NCBI GenBank assembly: GCA_027488165.1
Contig: JAIYCF010000109.1
Location: 1 to 8,906 of the forward strand
Direction: 5' to 3'
DNA from: Streptomycetaceae bacterium
GTDB taxonomy: Bacteria; Actinomycetota; Actinomycetes; Nanopelagicales; Nanopelagicaceae
Length of the DNA: 8,906 nt
The notes beneath the pieces were generated by a model. The model worked only from the letters and a program-made list of their open reading frames with translations, was not told where the DNA came from and did no database searches. The translations under genes and the position numbers were made by a program. Positions 1 to 5,681 of the stretch are shown piece by piece (the first letter of the stretch is position 1; every line of letters starts with the position of its first letter).

Positions 1-53
1 GTGCCGCAGAATTTGCGGGAGTTGCTGCAGGAATACTTAAGTTAAGAAGCTAA
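1..53 (+). CDS. C-terminal tail of an unidentified gene (partial, 5' end outside window)
   Basis: The third plus frame is open from the window edge and ends in TAA at 51-53. It encodes a short Ala/Gly-rich tail ending ..GVAAGILKLRS, which looks like the last helix of a real protein. The other two plus frames also stay open until stops at 38-40 and 43-45, so the choice of frame rests only on the composition of the peptide and on its ending exactly where the opposing gene ends. Its stop codon directly abuts the stop codon of the minus-strand ROK kinase (54-56), giving a zero-base convergent junction. Sixteen residues are too few to name a family. Confidence 0.4.
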   Translation, partial: AAEFAGVAAGILKLRS

Positions 54-821
54 TTACTTATATTGTTCAAGAGTCCAGGCGCGAACACCGCCGGCTACTC
101 CTGCTGCATTTGGAACGATAACAACTTCATCGCCCATGCGATCTAGATCTGCTTGGCGAATACAACGCGCATTTCCACCGCCGATATAAAGACGATCCCA
201 CATAAATACTGGGCGAAGTTCATCAACCATGGCGCGAATACGGCGTGACCAGAAAGCATTACCAAGACGACGACGCTCGTGTTCGCCGATCCATGTGTCA
301 TAAGTAGTTGCACGACGTACCGGTGCATGTGAAAACTCAATGTGTGGTGAGAGTGATCCACCGTAGAAGATTGCAAAACCAAGACCAGTTCCGAGTGTGA
401 TTACAACTTCATAACCAGAGCCCGAGATAATTCCAGCGCCATGAACCTCGGCATCATTTAAAACGCGAGTCGGCATCGCTAATTTTTTACTGAGAGCGTT
501 CTGCATATCAAATCCACTCCACTGCTCTTGGAGTTCTGGATCGATTTTCGTGCGCGGACCAGATTTAGTCATGTAATGCGGTGTTGAAATAACAACGCCA
601 TGGCGGATCATTCCGGGCATACCAACTGTTGCTCGATAAGTCGTTGGAAGAGAATCAGATATCCCTTTTATCGTTTCGATAAAACGATCTGGAGATAAAG
701 GATAAGGAGTTTCAATTCGACTTGGCTTTGAGTGCATTGTGCCTGACTCATCGAGTACGCAACTCTTTAGAAAGAGTCCGCCGCAGTCGACGGATAGAGT
801 TAAGCGCTCATCGTTAGCCAT
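54..821 (-). CDS. ROK-family sugar kinase (polyphosphate glucokinase-like subgroup)
   Basis: This 255-residue protein should transfer a phosphate to a sugar hydroxyl in the cytoplasm. Visible ROK/actin-fold landmarks are an N-terminal phosphate loop DCGGLFLK (residues 12-19), the catalytic Asp in LNDAE (Asp123), a second phosphate loop GTGLG (144-148), a reduced EFSH motif (His165) where ROK proteins usually have a Glu-Gly-His type turn, and a C-terminal GGGNA (214-218). The Cys-rich zinc motif of many ROK regulators is absent and there is no DNA-binding domain, so it is an enzyme and not a repressor. Length and the WSRRIRAMVDELRP region resemble polyphosphate/ATP glucokinases. The ATG at 821 is chosen because GGGAG (831-835) lies 9 bases upstream; a TTG 18 bases further up would bury that site in the coding region. 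It is the last gene of the araB-araD operon, 53 bases after araD. The substrate is unknown; glucose is the family default, but the context suggests a pentose or tetrose. Confidence 0.8.
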   Translation of the reverse strand: MANDERLTLSVDCGGLFLKSCVLDESGTMHSKPSRIETPYPLSPDRFIETIKGISDSLPTTYRATVGMPGMIRHGVVISTPHYMTKSGPRTKIDPELQEQWSGFDMQNALSKKLAMPTRVLNDAEVHGAGIISGSGYEVVITLGTGLGFAIFYGGSLSPHIEFSHAPVRRATTYDTWIGEHERRRLGNAFWSRRIRAMVDELRPVFMWDRLYIGGGNARCIRQADLDRMGDEVVIVPNAAGVAGGVRAWTLEQYK

Positions 822-874
822 TGGGTAATTCTCCCACAACAGGTGCTACAACTGAAATTCTTATTTAGCTACGC

Positions 875-1537
875 TTATTTCCCGCGTTGGCCATAGATGT
901 TTTGATAGCGGTCGTACAACTTGTCGACGCTCTCTTGATCAATCAACTGCAAGGTACCGAGTGTTTTCGCAATCCAAGTTGTCTTTGCTACATCTTCACA
1001 CATCACTGCAGATTTAACTGCCGCTGTCGCATCTTTACCGATTGAAAAGACCCCATGGTTCTTCATAATTACTGCTGAAGAACGGTGTCCTGTAAGGGTT
1101 TCAACAACGCCTTTGCCAATTGCATCGTTGCCAATTAGTGCAAATGGTCCAAGTGGAATTTCTCCACCGAACTCGTCAGCCATTGCAGTTAGCGCGCATG
1201 GGATTGCGCTGTGCACCGCGCTCCAGGCGGCTGCATAATTTGAATGTGTATGAACAACTCCGCCAACGTCTTTCATATGGCGATAGATATAGGCATGAGT
1301 GTGGGTATCGCTAGATGGCGATAGTTCGCCTTCTAGAACATTTCCATCAAGATCACAGATAATCATTTGTGAAGGTTTCAAATCTTCGTAGCTGACTCCA
1401 CTTGGTTTGATCATAAATCGCTTGCCATCAGACATGCGCTCTGAGACATTGCCGGCAGTCCAGGCAACGAGACCGTAACGTTGTAGATCAATGTTTAATT
1501 TACAAACCTTTTCGCGCAAATCTTTATCGGAACTCAT
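875..1537 (-). CDS. araD: L-ribulose-5-phosphate 4-epimerase / class II aldolase family
   Basis: AraD interconverts L-ribulose 5-phosphate and D-xylulose 5-phosphate using a zinc-bound retro-aldol mechanism. In the 221-residue numbering that counts one extra N-terminal Met, the family motifs are in order: TAGN (28-31) and KPSG (45-48) for phosphate binding, SSD (76-78), the zinc pair HTH (His97, His99), a third zinc His in KNHG (His162), Asp122 in ADEFGGE, and a C-terminal YGQ matching the end of E. coli AraD with its active-site Tyr. Length is normal for the family. The start is the ATG at 1537: GGAAGG lies 6 bases upstream, whereas the TTG at 1540 would be too close. That ATG shares one base with the araB TGA (TGATG), so the two are translationally coupled. 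A related aldolase such as a fuculose-phosphate aldolase cannot be fully excluded, but adjacency to ribulokinase and the C-terminus favour AraD. Confidence 0.9.
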   Translation of the reverse strand: MSSDKDLREKVCKLNIDLQRYGLVAWTAGNVSERMSDGKRFMIKPSGVSYEDLKPSQMIICDLDGNVLEGELSPSSDTHTHAYIYRHMKDVGGVVHTHSNYAAAWSAVHSAIPCALTAMADEFGGEIPLGPFALIGNDAIGKGVVETLTGHRSSAVIMKNHGVFSIGKDATAAVKSAVMCEDVAKTTWIAKTLGTLQLIDQESVDKLYDRYQNIYGQRGK

Positions 1538-3222
1538 CAATTTCCTTCCGTAGATGTAAGTGCGCGATCACGGATTGCACGAAGTGAATGCATCGCGCCG
1601 TTATGGCCGAAGCTTTCATACAGTTCGTTGTAGTGCGCATAGAGCTCGTTATATACCTTGGCGTTTGCTGGGTTTGGTTGATAGCGCTCATTTGCTACTC
1701 CGCCCATCGCAGCAGCTGCGGTTTGTACATTTTTATATGCACCCGCAGCAACGGCTGCATGAATTGCCGAACCAAGCGCCGGGCCTTGGGCCGATTTAAT
1801 GATCGTTATCGGCATATTCAAAACGTCTGCATAGATCTGCATTACAAAGCTATTTTTGATCAGCCCGCCAGCAGCGATAAATTCTTTAACTGGCACACCT
1901 GATTCATTGAATGTCTGCACAATTTTGCGCGCACCATACGCTGTTGATTCGACGATTGCGCGATAGATCTCTTCTGGCTTCGTTGAAAGAGTTAAGCCCA
2001 TAATCAAGCCAGATAGTTGGTGATCAACCAAAGTCGAGCGATTTCCACTCTGCCAATCCAAGGCAACTAGCCCGTGTGCACCAACCGGTTGAGCGCTAGC
2101 TAGTTGCGATAGATAAGTATGTATGTCAACGCCTTTTGCGGCAGCGGCTGCGGTGTATTCAGCTGGGGCGTAGTTATTGGCAAACCATCCGAAGATATCG
2201 CCCACACCTGATTGGCCCGCTTCATAACCAAGTGCGCCATCAATGATTCCGCCATCTACTACGCCGCACATGCCCGGAACCTCTGCGAATTTTTCCGAGA
2301 CCATTACATGGCAAGTAGAAGTTCCCATGATTGCAACCATTTGTCCCGGGTTAACAGCATTTGCCGCGGCTGCAGTTACGTGTGCATCTACATTGCCAAC
2401 TGCGACTGCAATTCCTTCAGGAAGACCAGTCCATTTTGCAGCTTCAGCGGTTAGTGTTCCGGCACAAGCGCCTAGAGCACCAAGTTCGTGTTCTAACTTT
2501 TCAGCGATAAAGTTTTCAAACTTTGGATTAAGCGCTGCTAAATATTCTTTTGTTGGATATTTTCCATCTTGATAGATGCCTTTATATCCCGCGGTACAGA
2601 TATTGCGCACATATTTTCCGCAGAGCTGCCAGATAATCCAATCGGCTGCTTCCACCCATTTATCCATCGCTTGATAAATTTCAGGTGCTTCTTCCAAAAC
2701 TTGTAGCGCTTTAGCAAATTCCCACTCTGAAGAAATCTTCCCGCCGTAACGAGAGATCCAAGGTTCTTTACGTGCATGGGCAAGTTCATTAATGCGATCG
2801 GCATGTGGCTGCGCAGAATGGTGCTTCCATAACTTAACGAAGGCGTGCGGGTTCTTCGAAAACTCTGGCAGTTCGCAGAGCGGAGTTCCATCGCTCTTTA
2901 CCGGAAGAATCGTGCATGCTGTGAAATCTGTGGTTATCCCAATGACTGATTTCGGATCGATTCCCGACTCTTTAAGAACTGCAGGCACGGTAACTTTCAA
3001 AACATCTACGTAATCCGAAGGAACTTGTAGCGCCCAATCAGGTGGCAACTTTGAACCAGTTGTTGGGAGATTCTCTTCAACAACAGCATGTGGGTATTCA
3101 TAAACCGCTGTCGCAATTTCTTCGCCATCTGAGACGCGGACCAATAAAGCGCGCCCTGAAAGTGTTCCGTAATCAACGCCGATCACATATTTATTACTTA
3201 AATCGCTAGTTAAATCTGGCAC
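1537..3222 (-). CDS. araB: Ribulokinase (FGGY carbohydrate kinase)
   Basis: This 561-residue cytoplasmic kinase matches AraB in length and motifs. It phosphorylates L-ribulose (or a related ketose) with ATP. The N-terminal FGGY domain begins with GVDYGTLSGR (residues 15-24), followed by TTDFTACT (97-104), KLWKHH (130-135), GGKISSEW (160-167) and CTAGYKG (209-215). The C-terminal domain has the catalytic Asp in GNVDAH (Asp279), GTSTCH (300-305), GYEAGQSGVGD (332-342), DWQSGNRS (389-396), the ATP-binding AAGGLIKNS (450-458) and the SAQGPALGSA segment (477-486). These segments, especially ISSEW, AGYKG and the QSGNR block, are typical of true ribulokinases and not xylulokinases. The start is a GTG at 3222 with a weak GTAGG 8 bases upstream; no ATG lies near. 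It is the first gene of the leftward operon and ends overlapping araD by one base. No araA is present in the window, so the source of its ketose substrate is not shown. Confidence 0.92.
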   Translation of the reverse strand: MPDLTSDLSNKYVIGVDYGTLSGRALLVRVSDGEEIATAVYEYPHAVVEENLPTTGSKLPPDWALQVPSDYVDVLKVTVPAVLKESGIDPKSVIGITTDFTACTILPVKSDGTPLCELPEFSKNPHAFVKLWKHHSAQPHADRINELAHARKEPWISRYGGKISSEWEFAKALQVLEEAPEIYQAMDKWVEAADWIIWQLCGKYVRNICTAGYKGIYQDGKYPTKEYLAALNPKFENFIAEKLEHELGALGACAGTLTAEAAKWTGLPEGIAVAVGNVDAHVTAAAANAVNPGQMVAIMGTSTCHVMVSEKFAEVPGMCGVVDGGIIDGALGYEAGQSGVGDIFGWFANNYAPAEYTAAAAAKGVDIHTYLSQLASAQPVGAHGLVALDWQSGNRSTLVDHQLSGLIMGLTLSTKPEEIYRAIVESTAYGARKIVQTFNESGVPVKEFIAAGGLIKNSFVMQIYADVLNMPITIIKSAQGPALGSAIHAAVAAGAYKNVQTAAAAMGGVANERYQPNPANAKVYNELYAHYNELYESFGHNGAMHSLRAIRDRALTSTEGN

Positions 3223-3299
3223 TTGGAGAGCCTACCGCAGTGGTTATGGCTACTGCTAGAGTTGAAAAAGTTAATCTAAACAATATGTAAGGAGTTTTC
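3223..3299. promoter_or_regulatory. Divergent control region between the araB and apnO-like operons
   Basis: These 77 bases separate two operons pointing away from each other and must hold both promoters and any shared operator. For the plus strand, AAGGAG at 3289-3294 sits 5 bases before the ATG at 3300. A possible plus-strand -10 is TAATCT (3272-3277), without a convincing -35. TTGAAA (3262-3267) with TATGTA (3284-3289) at 16 bases is a better-looking pair, but it would start transcription beyond the ribosome binding site. On the minus strand TAGATT (3278-3273) could be a -10. No clear palindromic operator was found. The function follows from the layout; individual elements are guesses. Confidence 0.5.
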
Positions 3300-4145
3300 A
3301 TGACTGTCATTACGATTTTGGGCGCGGGCGGCAAAATGGGTAACCGTGTTACCAAGCCACTTCTTGATACAAAGAAGTACGAGCTTCGCTTCGTCGAAAA
3401 GTCAGAAGCTGGCCAGGCGCGAATCCGCGAAGCCGGACATACAGTTATGGATTTAGATGATGCACTTAAAGGAACTGATGTAGTTATCTTTACAACTCCA
3501 GATGCGCTAGTGCGACAAATTTCTGATGAAGTTGTCCCTAAATTGGATCCTGGTACAAAGATTTTATTCCTCGATCCTGCAGCAATTGCCGCCGATCGCG
3601 TTAAGCATCGTGCAGATATCAGTTGTTTCGTCTGCCATCCAACTCATCCGCCAGTATTTAGTTTGCTCGGAGAGACAGATCCTGCAGCGCGTCGTGATTA
3701 CTGGGGCGGCGGACTTGCCACGCAAGCCTTGGTATTTGCAATTGCCTGGGGAACTGAAGAAGAAGCAGATCTCGTTGAAACAATTGCAACTGAAATGTTT
3801 GCGCCAATTAGCGCGAGCCACCGAATTACAGTTCAGCAGATGGCGCTACTCGAGCCTGCACTTAGCGAAACTCTAATCAACGGTTGTGTAGAAGTAATTA
3901 CTCAAGGCTTGCAAAAGGTAATTGATCTTGGAGTTCCCGAAGCTGCGGCAAAAGACTTCTGTATGGGCCATTTGCAGATCAGTATCGCGCTCTTATTTGA
4001 AGAGTTGAATTGGAAGTTATCTGATGGCGCTCTTATGGCGCTAAAGAACGCACAGGGATCGCTCTTCCGTGATGATTGGGATGCAATCTTTAAACCAGAG
4101 AACGTTCTCGCTAGCGTTAAACAGATAACTGGCGGAGATAAGTAA
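3300..4145 (+). CDS. apnO: NAD-binding oxidoreductase with phosphogluconate-dehydrogenase-like C-terminal domain; probable D-apionate oxidoisomerase
   Basis: The 281-residue protein has an N-terminal Rossmann fold with GAGGKMG (residues 8-14), a Glu at the end of strand 2 (FVEKSE, 31-36) as expected for NAD use, and FTTPDA (64-69). This is followed by an unusual CHPTHPPVF segment (112-120) and a helical domain with QMALLEPALSE (180-190) and CMGHLQ (221-226). That architecture fits the small family annotated as phosphogluconate dehydrogenase C-terminal-domain proteins, which, from memory of the published D-apiose work, contains D-apionate oxidoisomerase (ApnO). That enzyme oxidises D-apionate and migrates its hydroxymethyl group to give 3-oxo-isoapionate. 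The family assignment comes from motifs; the substrate comes largely from the ApnL-like gene in the same operon. AAGGAG lies 5 bases before the ATG. The next gene begins 4 bases after its stop. A related aldonate dehydrogenase/isomerase remains possible. Confidence 0.65.
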   Translation: MTVITILGAGGKMGNRVTKPLLDTKKYELRFVEKSEAGQARIREAGHTVMDLDDALKGTDVVIFTTPDALVRQISDEVVPKLDPGTKILFLDPAAIAADRVKHRADISCFVCHPTHPPVFSLLGETDPAARRDYWGGGLATQALVFAIAWGTEEEADLVETIATEMFAPISASHRITVQQMALLEPALSETLINGCVEVITQGLQKVIDLGVPEAAAKDFCMGHLQISIALLFEELNWKLSDGALMALKNAQGSLFRDDWDAIFKPENVLASVKQITGGDK

Positions 4146-4149
4146 GTAA

Positions 4150-4962
4150 ATGAAGCTTGGCATCTCTAGCTTCACCTTTCCCTGGACTATCGGCGGGATT
4201 GAGCCTGACCATCCAGTGGCGATGAGCGCCTTTGAACTATTGGAGCGCGCCCACGAATTAAAGGCTGATGTTCTGCAGATCGCCGATAACTTGCCGATTG
4301 GCGGCCTTGATGAGACTGAGCTTCTTAGGTTAAAGGCACAAGCTGATAGATATGGAATAGCGCTAGAAGTTGGAACTCGCGGAATCAAGAGCGAGAACAT
4401 TGAGAATTTTCTACGTATTGCCCAATTGCTAGGTTCGCCAATTCTGCGAATAGTGATTGATAGCAAAGGCCATGAACCCACCATCCCCGAAATTATTCAA
4501 CTACTCAAACCTTTTGAATCTAAGTTTAAAGAAGCGAATATCAAACTAGCGATCGAAAATCACGATCGATTAACCTGCGCAGAATTTAACGAGATCATCG
4601 ATCAACTCGGTTCTGATTGGGTAGGAATTTGTCTAGATACCGTTAACTCACTTGGCGCTGTCGAAGCGCCCAATACTGTTATTCCTGCGCTGGCTCCACA
4701 TGCAATTAATGTACATATGAAAGATTTCGAAATTGTTCGCACCAACGGGCAGATGGGATTTACTGTTCGAGGCACAGCACTTGGCGAAGGCCGTTTAGAT
4801 GTTGCACAGGTTATCGCCGCGGTAGGCGGAACAAAGCGCGAGATCACCGCGGTTATAGAACTTTGGACTCCCCGCCAAGATATTTATTCAGCGACCGTTG
4901 CCTTAGAGAACGAATGGGCCAAGATCAGCGTTACTAATTTGCGGAAATCGATAGGATCATAA
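4150..4962 (+). CDS. Sugar phosphate isomerase/epimerase-family TIM-barrel protein; candidate 3-oxo-isoapionate decarboxylase
   Basis: The 270-residue protein is an AP-endonuclease-2-type (xylose-isomerase-like) TIM barrel, a cytoplasmic metal-dependent enzyme acting on keto sugars or acids. The four expected metal ligands can be placed on successive strands: Glu136 in AIENHD, Asp163 in CLDTVNS, His189 in NVHMKD and Glu237 in VIELWTP. GTALGEGRLD (208-217) is the usual loop before the last strand. Members of this superfamily include epimerases and isomerases and, as I recall from the D-apiose pathway work, the decarboxylase OiaC, which turns 3-oxo-isoapionate into L-erythrulose. Placement directly after the ApnO-like gene, with no RuBisCO-like protein or OiaK-type kinase in view, favours that role, but the sequence alone does not settle it. 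GGAG (4134-4137) lies 12 bases before the ATG, inside the previous gene. Confidence 0.75.
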   Translation: MKLGISSFTFPWTIGGIEPDHPVAMSAFELLERAHELKADVLQIADNLPIGGLDETELLRLKAQADRYGIALEVGTRGIKSENIENFLRIAQLLGSPILRIVIDSKGHEPTIPEIIQLLKPFESKFKEANIKLAIENHDRLTCAEFNEIIDQLGSDWVGICLDTVNSLGAVEAPNTVIPALAPHAINVHMKDFEIVRTNGQMGFTVRGTALGEGRLDVAQVIAAVGGTKREITAVIELWTPRQDIYSATVALENEWAKISVTNLRKSIGS

Positions 4963-4964
4963 AC

Positions 4965-5681
4965 ATGGATCTAAAGGGTTATAACGTCGTTGTTACAGGC
5001 GGCAGTGGCGGTATCGGTTCTGCTTTAATTACTGGCCTTATCCAATCTGGAGCCAGTGTTCATAATCTTGATCTACAAAACCCAACAAGCTCGGATGCAA
5101 AATTTTATAAGACTGATTTAACTGATGAAAATTCTGTAAAGGAATCTCTTGCTTCCATAAAAGTAATTGATGCACTAATTGTTTGTGCGGGAGTGCAGTT
5201 AGTCGGTTCGGATTCCAAGATCGCCGATGTTTCGCTTGCCACCTGGCAGAAAACTGTAGATATAAATATGACTGGTGCATTTTTATCAGTTAAGCACGCG
5301 ATGCCCGGCTTGATTCAATCTGGCAGGGGTTCGGTAATTTTGATCGGTTCTCCAACAGGCATGACAATGGAGGGCGCGGGCTACACCTCCTATGGCGCAT
5401 CAAAAGCCGGAATGATGGGACTTTCGCGCATAATCGCTGTCGATTACAAAGAGCAAGGCGTTCGTTCCAACGTTGTTGTACCCGGCACGATGTCGACACC
5501 TTTGATTCAAAAGATTTGGGATGACCCAGAGAAAGGTCCGGATTTAATTCGCCGAACACCGCTTGGGCGAATGGGTAAGCCAAGTGACTTAGTCGGTCTA
5601 GTTAATTGGTTGGTCTCAGATCAATCTTCCTTTGCAACAGGTGCTTTTTACGCAGTTGATGGCGGAATGACTGCGCGATGA
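4965..5681 (+). CDS. Classical short-chain dehydrogenase/reductase; candidate sugar 1-dehydrogenase
   Basis: This 238-residue protein is a complete classical SDR. The NAD(P)-binding TGGSGGIG lies at 11-18, Asp36 ends strand 2 (LDL), which favours NAD over NADP, and CAG is at 74-76. The catalytic tetrad is Asn101 (DINMTG), Ser129 (IGSPTG), Tyr143 and Lys147 (YGASK). VPGTMSTPL (172-180), LGRMGKPSD (200-208) and a VDGGM end complete the pattern. In this operon it most plausibly oxidises the imported aldose at C1 to a lactone, the step before the lactonase encoded next. From memory the described D-apiose dehydrogenase (ApsD) belongs to the Gfo/Idh/MocA family, so this would be a non-homologous replacement. 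The start is 2 bases after the previous stop, with AGGAT shortly upstream. Its TGA overlaps the next ATG by four bases (ATGA), indicating coupled translation. The SDR family is certain; the substrate is inferred. Confidence 0.85.
   Translation: MDLKGYNVVVTGGSGGIGSALITGLIQSGASVHNLDLQNPTSSDAKFYKTDLTDENSVKESLASIKVIDALIVCAGVQLVGSDSKIADVSLATWQKTVDINMTGAFLSVKHAMPGLIQSGRGSVILIGSPTGMTMEGAGYTSYGASKAGMMGLSRIIAVDYKEQGVRSNVVVPGTMSTPLIQKIWDDPEKGPDLIRRTPLGRMGKPSDLVGLVNWLVSDQSSFATGAFYAVDGGMTAR

Noticed and set aside
819..839. TTG start 18 bases upstream of the ROK kinase ATG
   Set aside because: The only good ribosome binding site (GGGAG, 831-835) lies between the two and fits the ATG at 821; the added residues MWENYP have no family counterpart I know of.
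1535..1540. TTG start at 1540 for the epimerase
   Set aside because: It leaves only 3 bases to the ribosome binding site; the ATG at 1537, overlapping the araB stop as TGATG, is better placed.
2212..2572. Plus-strand open frames opposite araB
   Set aside because: They lie fully antisense to a clear ribulokinase, have low-complexity or implausible residue composition, and no ribosome binding sites or family motifs.
1537..3222. Xylulokinase or apulose kinase identity for the FGGY kinase
   Set aside because: Length (561 aa) and the ISSEW, AGYKG and DWQSGNRS segments fit ribulokinases; xylulokinase-type enzymes are usually shorter and lack them. A changed substrate within the AraB family is still open.
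3262..3289. TTGAAA / TATGTA promoter pair for the rightward operon
   Set aside because: Transcription would begin after or within the AAGGAG site, incompatible with its use as the ribosome binding site.
4041..4484. 147-codon minus-strand open frame across the apnO-like / TIM-barrel junction
   Set aside because: It is antisense to two well-supported genes, rich in Ser/Arg/Ile from reverse reading, with no recognisable domain.
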